NCBI RefSeq assembly: GCF_020906275.1
Contig: NZ_CP086727.1
Coordinates: 1,426,001 to 1,490,000 of the forward strand
Length of the DNA: 64,000 nucleotides
From: Parasphingorhabdus litoris DSM 22379
GTDB lineage: Bacteria > Pseudomonadota > Alphaproteobacteria > Sphingomonadales > Sphingomonadaceae
Direction: 5' to 3'
Part shown: positions 17,536-26,545 of the stretch, piece after piece
Position numbering within the stretch: position 1 is the first letter of the stretch
Layout of the letters: the number at the start of each line of letters is the position of its first letter
Program-made: the position numbers and the translations under genes
The notes under the pieces: model-generated
What the model was told of the DNA's origin: nothing
Databases searched by the model: none
Seen by the model: the letters and a program-made list of their open reading frames with translations, nothing else

Positions 17536-19379
17536 TGACTGACACAGATTCTAAACCCGCTTACAAGATTATCGATCACACGTTTGATACGGTTGTGGTT
17601 GGTGCCGGTGGATCCGGTTTGCGCGCGACCATGGGTTCTGCCGAAGCAGGACTAAAAACCGCTTGTATTACAAAGGTTTTTCCAACCCGTTCGCATACTG
17701 TTGCGGCACAGGGCGGTATCGCTGCCTCGCTGGGTAACAACACGCCGGATCACTGGTCCTGGCATATGTATGACACGGTCAAGGGCTCTGACTGGCTGGG
17801 TGATCAGGACGCGATTGAATATCTCGTCCGTGAAGCGCCACAGGCGGTTTACGAGCTGGAACATGCCGGCGTGCCATTTTCACGCAACGAAGATGGTACC
17901 ATCTATCAGCGTCCCTTTGGCGGCCATATGCAGAATATGGGCGAGGGGCCTCCGGTTCAGCGGACCTGCGCCGCGGCCGACCGGACCGGTCACGCCATGC
18001 TCCACGCGCTCTATCAGCAGAGCCTGAAATATGACGCGGATTTCTTCATCGAATATTTCGCCATCGACCTGATCATGGAAGACGGTGCCAATGGACCAGA
18101 ATGCCGCGGTGTGATCGCCATCTGTATGGAAGACGGATCCATTCATCGGTTCCGCGCGCATGCGGTCGTGCTGGCAACCGGCGGCTATGGCCGTTGCTAT
18201 TACAGCGCGACCTCTGCCCATGCCTGTACCGGTGACGGTGGCGGCATGGTATTGCGCGCCGGTTTGCCTCTTCAGGACATGGAGTTTGTTCAATTTCACC
18301 CGACTGGCATTTACGGTGCGGGCGTGTTGATTACCGAAGGCGCGCGCGGGGAGGGCGGTTATCTGACCAACTCCGAAGGCGAGCGTTTCATGGAACGCTA
18401 TGCACCAAGTGCGAAGGACTTGGCGTCCCGCGACGTCGTCTCCCGCTGCATGGCCACAGAAATTCGTGAGGGCCGCGGTGTCGGGCCAGAGAAAGATCAT
18501 ATCTATCTCCACCTCGATCATATCGATCCCAACGTGCTGGCCGAACGCTTGCCCGGTATTACCGAGACCGGCAAGATTTTCGCCGGCGTTGACCTGACAC
18601 GTCAGGCGCTACCGGTGGTGCCGACGGTGCACTATAATATGGGCGGCATACCCTGTAACTATCATGGCGAAGTGGTGAACCCGACCAAAGATGACCCTGA
18701 TGCTGTCGTGCCCGGCCTTTATGCCGTGGGTGAGGCCGCCTGTGTGTCCGTGCATGGCGCGAACCGTCTCGGTTCCAACTCGCTGATTGACCTTGTGGTC
18801 TTTGGCCGTGCCACTGGCCTGCGTTTGAAAGAGAAGCTGAAGCCCGGCGCTTCGCACAAGCCGTTGCCGAAGGATTCGGCTGATCTGTCGCTTTCTCGCC
18901 TCGATCATTTCCGTTATGCAAAGGGTGGCACAACGACTGCCGCACTCCGCACGGAAATGCAGAAGACGATGCAGAAAAACTGCGCTGTGTTCCGCGATGA
19001 TGAATTGCTCGCGGAAGGCGTCGAGGAGATGCAGGCGGTCAATGCCAAGATGAGCGATGTCAGCGTGACTGACCGTTCGCTTATCTGGAATACCGACCTT
19101 ATTGAAACTCTGGAACTCGACAACCTGATGGGTCAGGCCGTCGTCACCATGGAAAGCGCCGCCAACCGCAAGGAAAGCCGCGGCGCCCATATGCACGAAG
19201 ATTATGAAGACCGGAATGATAAGCAATGGATGAAGCACACGGTTGCGACATTCAACGGCTGGGGCGGGCCTGACAAGGCGCGCGGCACCGGCAAAGTCGA
19301 TATCAGCTATCGTCCGGTTCATGACTTCACGCTGACCGATGAGGCGGATTATATTAAGCCGAAGAAGCGGGTTTATTGA
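17535..19379 (+). CDS. sdhA: Succinate dehydrogenase flavoprotein subunit
   Basis: A 614-residue catalytic subunit oxidising succinate to fumarate. The dinucleotide motif [14 protein letters not shown] is near residue 20. The histidine for covalent FAD is in [17 protein letters not shown] near residue 55. Active-site segments include [23 protein letters not shown] and [24 protein letters not shown]. The C-terminus is the usual [15 protein letters not shown]...KPKKRVY. The length is full. The reading frame is immediately followed, with one base shared, by an unrelated gene. No sdhB was found in the window. Confidence 0.96.
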   Translation: MTDTDSKPAYKIIDHTFDTVVVGAGGSGLRATMGSAEAGLKTACITKVFPTRSHTVAAQGGIAASLGNNTPDHWSWHMYDTVKGSDWLGDQDAIEYLVREAPQAVYELEHAGVPFSRNEDGTIYQRPFGGHMQNMGEGPPVQRTCAAADRTGHAMLHALYQQSLKYDADFFIEYFAIDLIMEDGANGPECRGVIAICMEDGSIHRFRAHAVVLATGGYGRCYYSATSAHACTGDGGGMVLRAGLPLQDMEFVQFHPTGIYGAGVLITEGARGEGGYLTNSEGERFMERYAPSAKDLASRDVVSRCMATEIREGRGVGPEKDHIYLHLDHIDPNVLAERLPGITETGKIFAGVDLTRQALPVVPTVHYNMGGIPCNYHGEVVNPTKDDPDAVVPGLYAVGEAACVSVHGANRLGSNSLIDLVVFGRATGLRLKEKLKPGASHKPLPKDSADLSLSRLDHFRYAKGGTTTAALRTEMQKTMQKNCAVFRDDELLAEGVEEMQAVNAKMSDVSVTDRSLIWNTDLIETLELDNLMGQAVVTMESAANRKESRGAHMHEDYEDRNDKQWMKHTVATFNGWGGPDKARGTGKVDISYRPVHDFTLTDEADYIKPKKRVY

Positions 19380-20635
19380 TGCAAAGGGGATTGAGCTTTG
19401 GTTTTGCTCAACCCATCCAGTATCTGTGTTTTTTCCTGTTTAGTGTCCTAGCTTCCGAGCCGGTTCTAGCTGATAGCTGGGCACCACCGAGACAGGCTGT
19501 ATTCGAGTCAGATTCCGGTGCTGCCCGTGTCACCATCATTCCGCGTGATCCGTTTAGTCTATTGGAGTATTTTCGCGATAAGCTGGATGAACGGAAAGAT
19601 CCGGGCCTTCCACCTGACGCTTCCATTGTAACGGCTTCGGCGGTCATCGAGATGAAAAATGGGTCGGGTGATTGGGTAACTAACTGGAAGGTCGACCTTG
19701 TTAATGAAGTCGCTCCAGTCACAGCGATTGTTTCGGATGACGGCCAGTATCTGGTGACTTTCGATAATTGGCATCGTGCAGGCTATGGTCCGACCACTAT
19801 AGTTCGTTACAAGCGTGGAAAGGGTTTGTTGGGCGCCCACGACTTGGAGTCATTCCTGCCGCCCTATTATTTACAGGCTTTGCCGCGTAGCGTGAGTTCT
19901 CGGTCTTGGAAAAAGGGTGACCCTGTTTTTGACGGTGAGGGATTTAGGTTAGCCATAATTGCTCCAAATTTGGACTCCAAAGCCGATCGCTCAAAAATCA
20001 AAACTGTTGAGTTAAAAATTAATTTGGAGAGCGGTCACGTCTCAAAAAGCGATACCAGAGCATGGATAGAAGCCATGTTGTCCGCCTTGAATGTACAAAA
20101 AATGCAACTGGATTGGGAGTCTAATAGGATAGAAGCGGAGTTAGCGCCGCTTGTTGCGAAATACCCAATGTCGGAGGGCGACTGGCATCACTACATGCGA
20201 GAGGCTTGGTTCCGTACGATAGAACCTGACAGCCTCGGTGCGACCAAGCATTTGAGGCCGATTGATCACGTCGAATATCAAAAGTCAGAGCAATGGATCA
20301 AAGATGAATTTGCGGAAATGGTGGAAGGCAAGGATGAAGCGGATTGGATTTATACTGAAATGTCCATTGCCTCGTCAGACCAGCAAAACTTGCTGAAATT
20401 ATTATCCGCTATTGCTGCAGACGCGAATCCCGGTGATTTTCGTTGGGGTAAGGTTTTGATTGTAATTGAGGAGCAATATTGGCGTCAGTTGAAGGATGCG
20501 TTTAAGCATACAAACCTTAAGCTACATTTTGTTGATCCAAAAAAAGCCATTCCTGCCTCGCAACAAAGGTTGAAAATTTTGTTCAATCCCGATCCCCGCC
20601 GAGACGATGAGTTGGACTTTTTAGAGGATTTGTGA
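19379..20635 (+). CDS. Uncharacterised exported protein following sdhA
   Basis: I do not recognise this 418-residue protein. It opens with a signal peptide (hydrophobic LCFFLFSVLA, cleavage plausible after VLAD near residue 32), so it is probably periplasmic or envelope-bound. The mature part starts with several beta-strand-like segments (TAIVSDDGQYLVTFDNWHRAG) and has no motif I can name. ATG 19379 shares one base with the sdhA stop. The base composition is visibly more AT-rich than sdhA, especially from 19930 to 20600, which hints at acquisition. sdhB might be expected at this place, so it may be a later insertion. Confidence 0.7.
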   Translation: MQRGLSFGFAQPIQYLCFFLFSVLASEPVLADSWAPPRQAVFESDSGAARVTIIPRDPFSLLEYFRDKLDERKDPGLPPDASIVTASAVIEMKNGSGDWVTNWKVDLVNEVAPVTAIVSDDGQYLVTFDNWHRAGYGPTTIVRYKRGKGLLGAHDLESFLPPYYLQALPRSVSSRSWKKGDPVFDGEGFRLAIIAPNLDSKADRSKIKTVELKINLESGHVSKSDTRAWIEAMLSALNVQKMQLDWESNRIEAELAPLVAKYPMSEGDWHHYMREAWFRTIEPDSLGATKHLRPIDHVEYQKSEQWIKDEFAEMVEGKDEADWIYTEMSIASSDQQNLLKLLSAIAADANPGDFRWGKVLIVIEEQYWRQLKDAFKHTNLKLHFVDPKKAIPASQQRLKILFNPDPRRDDELDFLEDL

Positions 20636-20684
20636 GTCCTGTTCTTGCGAGCTTTGGACATCATCTACATCACGGAGCACGAAA

Positions 20685-21500
20685 ATGTCCAATGAAGATC
20701 AAATCGAATATTGGAATGACAATGCAGGCGTAAAGTGGACGGAGCAGCAGGCTGTCATGGACCGCATGCTGGCGCCGGTCACGTCCCTGTTAATGGACGC
20801 GGCGGCCATCAAATCTGGTGAGCGGGTTCTGGACATCGGTTGCGGGACTGGCGAGACGTCCCTGATCGCGATGGACGCTGGTGCTGATGTGACTGGCGTA
20901 GATGTTTCGGAACCTATGCTGGAACTGGCGCGGTCTCGGGCGAAAGGTCGCGGGACGCTGTTGCTGGCTGATGCATCTGAATATCGGGCGGATGAAGGTT
21001 TTGACCTTATAATGTCGCGCTTTGGCGTGATGTTCTTTGAAGATCCGGTGGCCGCTTTCACTAATATCAAAACCAATTTGAAGCCGGGTGGCCGGATGGT
21101 CTTTGCCTGTTGGCAGAGCCCGAAAGTCAATCTGTGGGTGATGGTTCCGATGGGCGCAATCAAGCCCCTTTTACCAGAAGTACCGGAAACCGACCCGCAT
21201 GCACCTGGGCCTTTCGCATTTGCCGATGACGAGCGGTTGAAAGGCATATTGACCGAGGCGGGTTTTGACGAGGTTTCGATGACCTCCCATCCTGTTGAAA
21301 TTTGCCTGTCGCAATCTGGCGGCGTGGACGGGGCGGTTTATTTTTCGTCCCAGATCGGTCCGGCATCGCGGGCACTGGGAGAGGTTGATGATGAATTGAA
21401 GGCCCGGCTTCTGGTTGCTTTGAAAGAGGCCCTGGAGCCACATGATGATGGTGGCCGGGTTGCCTTGCCCGGAGGCATCTGGATTGTGCGGGCTCGTTGA
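20685..21500 (+). CDS. Class I SAM-dependent methyltransferase
   Basis: A 271-residue methyltransferase. SAM-binding motif I is VLDIGCGTGETS near residue 48, motif II is ADVTGVDVSEPMLELA, and the acidic loop FDLIMSRFGVMFFEDP is typical of the UbiE/Methyltransf_11/25 group. LKPGGRMVFACW follows. GGAG lies about ten bases upstream of ATG 20685. The substrate is unknown. It is separated by 49 bp from the preceding unknown gene and followed by a hairpin-rich intergenic element. Confidence 0.88.
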   Translation: MSNEDQIEYWNDNAGVKWTEQQAVMDRMLAPVTSLLMDAAAIKSGERVLDIGCGTGETSLIAMDAGADVTGVDVSEPMLELARSRAKGRGTLLLADASEYRADEGFDLIMSRFGVMFFEDPVAAFTNIKTNLKPGGRMVFACWQSPKVNLWVMVPMGAIKPLLPEVPETDPHAPGPFAFADDERLKGILTEAGFDEVSMTSHPVEICLSQSGGVDGAVYFSSQIGPASRALGEVDDELKARLLVALKEALEPHDDGGRVALPGGIWIVRAR

Positions 21501-21544
21501 GCGGGATGGAAAGTTGGTGTTGGCCGAAAAGCTCACTGACGTTC

Positions 21545-21685
21545 GCTACCCACCCCTAACCCCTCCCTGAGAGGGAGGGGGATGTTTGGCGGCTCACCAT
21601 GACTCCCCTCCCTGGTCAGGGGGGAGTGCAGCGGCTCTCGGTTTTGTCCGGGGGACAAAACTGCCGCCGCACTGGGGTGGGTCGA
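21545..21685. repeat. Composite REP-like hairpin element
   Basis: This segment contains nested inverted repeats. There is a 9-bp stem CCCTCCCT...AGGGAGGG at 21560-21580 with a three-base loop. An imperfect CTCCCCTCCCT/AGGGGGGAG hairpin lies at about 21603-21626. A perfect 9-bp stem GTTTTGTCC-GGG-GGACAAAAC lies at 21641-21661. Outer arms CCACCCC (about 21550) and GGGGTGGG (about 21673-21681) can close the whole. Similar C-rich hairpin elements occur in many proteobacterial intergenic regions. The copy number in this genome cannot be judged from one window. Confidence 0.6.
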
Positions 21686-22087
21686 TCAGGCTTCTCGTTT
21701 AACCCGACGCTTTCGCGGCGGCACCGCCTTCAACTCCCGTCCACCCAACCGTTCAGCTGCAACCATCAATATCTTCTGCGCAACACCCTCAGCATTCTCA
21801 TTCACCTCACTGTTCCAGAATCTAAGGGCCCGCCAGCCCCGCGCCTCCAAATATACTGTCCTTTCTCGATCCTTATTCGCCTGATCAACATGTTGACTGC
21901 CATCCAGTTCAACGATCAGCTTTGCCTTCCGATGCGCAAAATCAACAATGTAAGGATCGATAACCAGCTGACGGGTGAATCGAGGACGATACTGGCTCAG
22001 CATGGACCAGAGTCTGCGTTCGCTAGGCGTCGCGCTGTTGCGCAATCTCCTCGCATTTGCTTTCAACGTCGTGTTTGCACGTTCCAT
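21686..22087 (-). CDS. DUF559 domain protein (Vsr/restriction-endonuclease-like fold)
   Basis: A 133-residue protein of the DUF559 family. LRNSATPSERRLWSML near the N-terminus, then VDFAHRKAKLIVELDGSQH and RTVYLEARGWRALRFWNSEV, reproduce the family's Asp...Glu-x-Asp-Gly core, which resembles the Vsr/PD-(D/E)XK nuclease fold. No catalytic activity has been established in general for these small proteins. The start may be ATG 22087 or 22108; neither has a clear ribosome site. It ends directly beside the hairpin element at 21545-21685. No restriction or methylation partner is adjacent. Confidence 0.82.
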   Translation of the reverse strand: MERANTTLKANARRLRNSATPSERRLWSMLSQYRPRFTRQLVIDPYIVDFAHRKAKLIVELDGSQHVDQANKDRERTVYLEARGWRALRFWNSEVNENAEGVAQKILMVAAERLGGRELKAVPPRKRRVKREA

Positions 22088-22108
22088 TCCACGAGGTGTA
22101 AACATCAA

Positions 22109-22281
22109 TAATGTGCGGAGCTATTGGATAGCTTGTTGCGGCGGCCAGATGACCGAAACTGTCTAAAATCCCACGGAAATTACGTGCCAAGACCAACTCA
22201 AAGGGCGCCGGCCAAGGGCTTGTTGACGGGCATATCCTGTCTTCCATAGTCGCCCCTGTTTTATGCCCCGCTTGCAGCAGT
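22109..22281. other. Intergenic region between two minus-strand genes
   Basis: No convincing gene, hairpin terminator or operator was seen here. Frames crossing it overlap the DUF559 gene in other phases and have no recognisable similarity. It probably holds the promoter for the DUF559 gene. Confidence 0.4.
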
Positions 22282-22794
22282 CTATGGACGGGCAGGGGCC
22301 TTGCAACCTCGCTCCAAACCAACACCTTTCAAAAAACCGCGTCGCACCACGCCGGCATAGACCGCCGCATTATATTTGCGTTCATCGCCCGCAGCACCCG
22401 ATATCTCGCGCACAATTCCGCGGAAGGGAATGATGCCGCCGATCAGGCCTCCTGCCACCCGTCCAGCGGTCTTTTCGCGTTTTTCGGCTTTTGATTTGTC
22501 GACTTTTGCGTTGACGTCCGGGGCCAGTACGGCATCCAGTTCCTCAATCTCCTTGATCAAGGAGGAGCAGCGGCGCAGGCCTTCGAGCGAATAGGGCTCA
22601 TCCTGAATGGCGATCAGCTTGGCAGGGATTTCGGTTTTCTTCAGGCCTACATCCCTGACGGGCGTAGTGGCTGCTTCCTCGGCATGTTCACCCACGGATC
22701 GATCCGGGTCAGCTTTTTGCGCGAAAGCTGATGCCGAAAACAGAAAGGCCATGGTGGTGCAGGCGGCTGCTAATTTCGTCATGTTTCGCATCAT
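22282..22794 (-). CDS. Uncharacterised exported protein with glycine-rich hydrophobic segment
   Basis: A 170-residue protein that I cannot assign. It has a signal peptide (LAAACTTMAFLFSASAFAQ, cleavage near residue 25), a charged middle part with IKEIEELDAVLAPDV, a Lys/Glu-rich stretch and then GRVAGGLIGGIIPFRGIVRE, which could be a glycine-zipper-like membrane segment. Two cysteines (RRCSSL and ERGCKAP) could form a disulfide in the periplasm. The start is ATG 22794 or 22791, behind AGGGA. It lies 17 bp downstream of the FMN dehydrogenase gene and may be cotranscribed. Confidence 0.65.
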   Translation of the reverse strand: MMRNMTKLAAACTTMAFLFSASAFAQKADPDRSVGEHAEEAATTPVRDVGLKKTEIPAKLIAIQDEPYSLEGLRRCSSLIKEIEELDAVLAPDVNAKVDKSKAEKREKTAGRVAGGLIGGIIPFRGIVREISGAAGDERKYNAAVYAGVVRRGFLKGVGLERGCKAPARP

Positions 22795-22811
22795 GAATTC
22801 CCTGTTCCTGT

Positions 22812-23975
22812 TCAAGCCCGATAGCGTAAATTGTCCCGGTTCAGCTGATCCAAGGATGTTACGCCCATCAATTTCATGTCTCGTTCTATCTCAGCTTGCA
22901 GCAAGCCGAGGCTGCGTTCAACCCCTGCCTGTCCTGCAGCCGCCAGCGCATAAAGGTAAAGTCGGCCGCCGGAACAGGCTTTGGCACCGACGCTAAGCGC
23001 CTTCAGCACATGGCTGCCGCGGGTAATGCCGCCATCACAAATGACGTCGATCTTGTCCCCCACTGCATCACAAATTTCGGCAAGCTGGTCGAAAGGCGCG
23101 CGGGAACCGTCCAGCTGCCGCCCGCCATGATTGGATACCATGATTGCGGTTGCGCCGATGTCGACCGCACGTTTGGCATCCTCAACCGACATGATTCCTT
23201 TCAGGCAAAATTCACCGCCCCAGTCTTTGCGGATATCTTCGGCCATGCTCCAGTCGAGTGACTGGTCGAGCATAGTTGAGAAATATTCCGCCACCGATAG
23301 CGCCACATTGGTGCCCTCCGCGACATGGTCCTTGAGGTTGGACAGCTCAAAATTCTCACGAAACATATAATTCAGCGCCCAGGCCGGTTTGGTGGCATAG
23401 CTCAGGAAACTGGCCGGTGTGATCTTTGGCGGACTGGTAAAACCAGAGCGCAGGCAGCGTTCGCGATTGCCGCCGACGATCGTGTCGACCGTCAGCGTGA
23501 TCGCATCGAACTTTGCCGCTTTGCACCGTTCAACCATCGATCTGTTGAGGCCCTTGTCCTTGTGGACATAGAGCTGGAACATCTTGGGGGTGCTGATGCG
23601 TTCGCCGATTTCTTCGATGCTGACCGTGGCGAGGGAGGAGATGCCGAAAAACGTCCCGAATTTTTCCGCGGCCCGCGCCACGCCGCGTTCGCCTTGCCAG
23701 TGGAACAGGCGTTGCAGCGCTGTGGGAGAGAGGAACAGCGGCATGGCGAGCTTCTGTCCCATAGCAGTGGTCGTCATATCGATATTTTCGACACCGGCGA
23801 GAACATTGGGGATAAGGTCGCAATCTTCATAAGCGGCGGTGTTGCGGTGGCGAGTGACTTCGTCATCGGCAGCGCCGTCAATATAATCAAATATCGGGAA
23901 AGGCAGGCGCTTTTTGGCCAAAGAACGAAAGTCGTTCACGTTATGGCAATCCGCAATTGTGGTAATTCGTCGCAC
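22812..23975 (-). CDS. lldD: FMN-dependent alpha-hydroxy-acid dehydrogenase (L-lactate dehydrogenase type)
   Basis: A 387-residue TIM-barrel flavoenzyme oxidising a 2-hydroxyacid, probably L-lactate, to the keto acid. The N-terminal part reads FPIFDYIDGAADDEVT. The FMN/active-site regions are LFLSPTALQRLFHWQGE and FQLYVHKDKG, then LKGIMSVEDA. The catalytic histidine is in MVSNHGGRQLDGSRAPFDQL, and VICDGGITRGSHVLKAL follows. The start is GTG 23975. In the family electrons go to quinone, cytochrome or O2. Glycolate, mandelate or other hydroxyacids remain possible substrates, so the symbol is provisional. Confidence 0.86.
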   Translation of the reverse strand: MRRITTIADCHNVNDFRSLAKKRLPFPIFDYIDGAADDEVTRHRNTAAYEDCDLIPNVLAGVENIDMTTTAMGQKLAMPLFLSPTALQRLFHWQGERGVARAAEKFGTFFGISSLATVSIEEIGERISTPKMFQLYVHKDKGLNRSMVERCKAAKFDAITLTVDTIVGGNRERCLRSGFTSPPKITPASFLSYATKPAWALNYMFRENFELSNLKDHVAEGTNVALSVAEYFSTMLDQSLDWSMAEDIRKDWGGEFCLKGIMSVEDAKRAVDIGATAIMVSNHGGRQLDGSRAPFDQLAEICDAVGDKIDVICDGGITRGSHVLKALSVGAKACSGGRLYLYALAAAGQAGVERSLGLLQAEIERDMKLMGVTSLDQLNRDNLRYRA

Positions 23976-24091
23976 GTAAGCCTCGATTCGTCGCTCGGAT
24001 GGAAGAGCTTGGGGTTTATGATTAGAGCAATGGCTGTGGCTTGCAAGAGCGATGGTCCAGCAAATACAGGGATTTAGAGGGAAAACTCACT

Positions 24092-25504
24092 ATGACTGAA
24101 ACCGACGAAGATATTCAATCACCGCGGCGACCGGAACGATCGCCCGGAGCCAAGTTCCTGTTGGTACTGCTGACGGGCTTTTTGCTGGCGATTCCGCTAT
24201 TCGCCAGCTGGCTCCTCATTTACGACCGCCAGAACCAGAGTGAACAGGCGGAGCAATCCATTGTCACGGGCTGGGGTGGTCAGCAGGTGTTTGCAGGACC
24301 GAAAATCGTACTGCCGTACAAAGCCAAGGTGCAGGAATCGGTGGAGCAGGACGGCAAAACCGTCACTCGCACCAATGTTGTGACCCGCGAACTCTACGTC
24401 TCGCCGGAGGTCATGAGTTTTGACAGCGATATCCAGACGGAGGTTAAAAGCCGATCCATCTATGAAGTGGTGATCTACAATACCAACGTCACCGGTTCCG
24501 CGTCATTCAAATTGCCGGAAGATTTTGACCGGTCCGGCATTGACCGCGCGGATATTGATTTCGCCCGCGCCGAAATCCGCTTTGGCCTGTCGGATGCCAG
24601 GGGCCTGTCGGCAGATAACAAGCTGACCGTGGACGGCCAATCGCTGGTGCTGCAGCCGGGCAAGGGTCTGGGCGAGACGGGCAATACCGGCTTCTTTGCC
24701 TGGCTGGATGCCACGGCGCTGGCAGAGGGTGAAATGGCGGTAAATTTTGATGTGAAATTCCGCGGCACCGAAAGCCTGACGATGGTGCCGGATGCGGGGC
24801 AGACCAACTGGTCGGTGACGTCCCAATGGCCGCACCCCAGCTTTACCGGAGGTTTCCTGCCGGATAATGAAGTGAGCGATGCCGGTTTTACTGCGAAATA
24901 TGGCATCTCGAACCTCGCGCTGGGCAGCTCTTTGACATCCACGCAGGCCGGGCAGCAAGTTTACCCGCAAGCCAGCAGTCGGCCTTACAGTTCCTATGAC
25001 GGCGGCGCGGGCAGTCCGTCCAGTGTGACCGTGAACCTGATCCAGCCTGTTGACCTTTATGATCAGGTCAGCCGCGCCACCAAATATGGCTTCCTGTTCA
25101 TCGGATTCACCTTCGTCGCCTTCCTGCTGTTCGACCTGATCGGCGGCGTGCGTATCTCGTCGGTGCAATATATTCTGGTCGGGGTGGCATTGGTGCTGTT
25201 CTTCATCCTGCTGCTCGCCTTTGCCGAGATTATCGGCTTCGCGCTCGCTTATGTCGTGGCATCGGTAGGAATTATCGGGCTGATCACGGCCTATGCCGCA
25301 TCGGTCCTGTCGAGCTGGCGAAGGGCTTCGATCATCGGCGGATTGCTCGCCGCGCTCTATGGCGTGATCTATATCCTGCTGAGCCTTGAGGCTTACTCGC
25401 TGCTCATCGGATCCCTGCTGATCTTTGCCGCTCTGGCCGGGGTGATGTTTGTTACCCGCCGGCTCGATTGGTCGCGGACGTTGCAGAGAGGGCCTGCAAC
25501 CTAG
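24092..25504 (+). CDS. creD: Inner membrane protein CreD family
   Basis: A 470-residue membrane protein matching CreD in layout. A first helix FLLVLLTGFLLAIPLFASWLL is followed by the family segment TGWGGQQVFAGPKIVLPYKA. A large periplasmic beta-rich domain covers about residues 70-335. About six C-terminal helices start with KYGFLFIGFTFVAFLLFDLI, and a short tail RRLDWSR ends it. ATG 24092, with AGAGGGA upstream, is preferred to 24041. In E. coli creD belongs to the CreBC regulon; no creBC is nearby. The molecular function is poorly known. Confidence 0.85.
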   Translation: MTETDEDIQSPRRPERSPGAKFLLVLLTGFLLAIPLFASWLLIYDRQNQSEQAEQSIVTGWGGQQVFAGPKIVLPYKAKVQESVEQDGKTVTRTNVVTRELYVSPEVMSFDSDIQTEVKSRSIYEVVIYNTNVTGSASFKLPEDFDRSGIDRADIDFARAEIRFGLSDARGLSADNKLTVDGQSLVLQPGKGLGETGNTGFFAWLDATALAEGEMAVNFDVKFRGTESLTMVPDAGQTNWSVTSQWPHPSFTGGFLPDNEVSDAGFTAKYGISNLALGSSLTSTQAGQQVYPQASSRPYSSYDGGAGSPSSVTVNLIQPVDLYDQVSRATKYGFLFIGFTFVAFLLFDLIGGVRISSVQYILVGVALVLFFILLLAFAEIIGFALAYVVASVGIIGLITAYAASVLSSWRRASIIGGLLAALYGVIYILLSLEAYSLLIGSLLIFAALAGVMFVTRRLDWSRTLQRGPAT

Positions 25505-25513
25505 GCGAACAGA

Positions 25514-26419
25514 CTAGCGAACCGCGCCGCGTGCGAATGTATCGCATGCGGCCGGATCGCCGGTTTGCATGCCTTTCTTGAGCCACGCCATGCGCTGTTC
25601 GGATGTGCCATGGGTGAACATGCTCTCCACCGGACGCCGCCCGGCTCCGCGCATCAACGTATCATCACCAATGGCATGCGCCGCGGTCAGGCCTTCCTCA
25701 ACATCACCGGGTTCCATGCGATCGGCATTTTGCGCCGCCCACACGCCGGCATAGCAATCCGCCTGCAATTCCATCCGGACCTGCAGCGCATTGCCCTCCG
25801 CCTGACTGGCGCGCGCCTGTGCCTGGCGGACCTGACTGGAAATGCCCGTCAGCGTCTGGATATGATGACCGACTTCATGAGCGATGACATAGGCTTTGGC
25901 AAAATCGCCGCGCGCACCCAATTTGGTTTCCAGCTCGTTGAAAAAGGATGTGTCGAGATAAATGCCCTGATCGGCCGGACAGTAAAACGGCCCTGCGGCG
26001 GAACTCGCTGAACCGCAGCCGTTGGAACTGACTCCGCCTTGATAAAAATTGATCGTTGTCGGCTGATAGCGTGATCCATTGGCTGCAAATAATTTGGACC
26101 AGGTCTGCTCGGTCAAGGCGAGGACCTGTCCGGCAAAACGTTCGTCCTCAGTATCATAGGCCACGGCATCACCGGAGCCGCCCGCGGTTGTACCGCCACC
26201 GGTCATCATCCCGGCCCCTCCGCCAAAATACATAAAGGCAAGCACCGCGCCACCGATCAGGAGGATTGTCCCGCAGCCCATTTTCCGGCCGAGCAGCATC
26301 GGAAGAAAACTGAGCAACAGGCCAAGCCCGCCGCCTCCTCCGCCACCAAATCCTCTGCGGCCGCCACCGCTTCCATGGTCACGGGCATTTTTGCTGGGAT
26401 CCAGATCATCTAAACGCAT
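25514..26419 (-). CDS. Neutral zinc metallopeptidase (YpfJ-type)
   Basis: A 301-residue membrane-anchored protein of the putative neutral zinc metallopeptidase family (pfam04228). A glycine-rich cytoplasmic N-terminus (GGGRRGFGGGGGGGLGLLL) precedes one hydrophobic helix near residues 50-75. The metal motif is HEVGHHIQ, preceded by FNELETKLGARGDFAKAY, with ELQADCYAGVWA supplying the third ligand region. The C-terminal part has SMFTHGTSEQRMAWLKKG. ATG 26419, after GGAGAG, is chosen over the track-like upstream frame because the family opens MRLDDLDPS. Its substrate is unknown. Confidence 0.88.
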   Translation of the reverse strand: MRLDDLDPSKNARDHGSGGGRRGFGGGGGGGLGLLLSFLPMLLGRKMGCGTILLIGGAVLAFMYFGGGAGMMTGGGTTAGGSGDAVAYDTEDERFAGQVLALTEQTWSKLFAANGSRYQPTTINFYQGGVSSNGCGSASSAAGPFYCPADQGIYLDTSFFNELETKLGARGDFAKAYVIAHEVGHHIQTLTGISSQVRQAQARASQAEGNALQVRMELQADCYAGVWAAQNADRMEPGDVEEGLTAAHAIGDDTLMRGAGRRPVESMFTHGTSEQRMAWLKKGMQTGDPAACDTFARGAVR

Positions 26420-26545
26420 GGCTTCTCTCCTGTGTAAATATAACTCGCCTGAATCGGACAAAAGCGCAAGCATCGCGCAATTCTTTTACAAAAAGCCGTT
26501 GCAGTCACTTCTCACTGTTTTAAGGTCGCCCAAAGGAGAAAATCT

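Noticed and set aside
18609..19322. 237-codon antisense frame within sdhA
   Set aside because: sdhA is complete and conserved throughout this stretch; the antisense product has no recognisable motif.
22023..22325. 100-codon minus-strand frame between DUF559 and the exported protein gene
   Set aside because: It overlaps both neighbours in other phases and its sequence shows no domain or signal.
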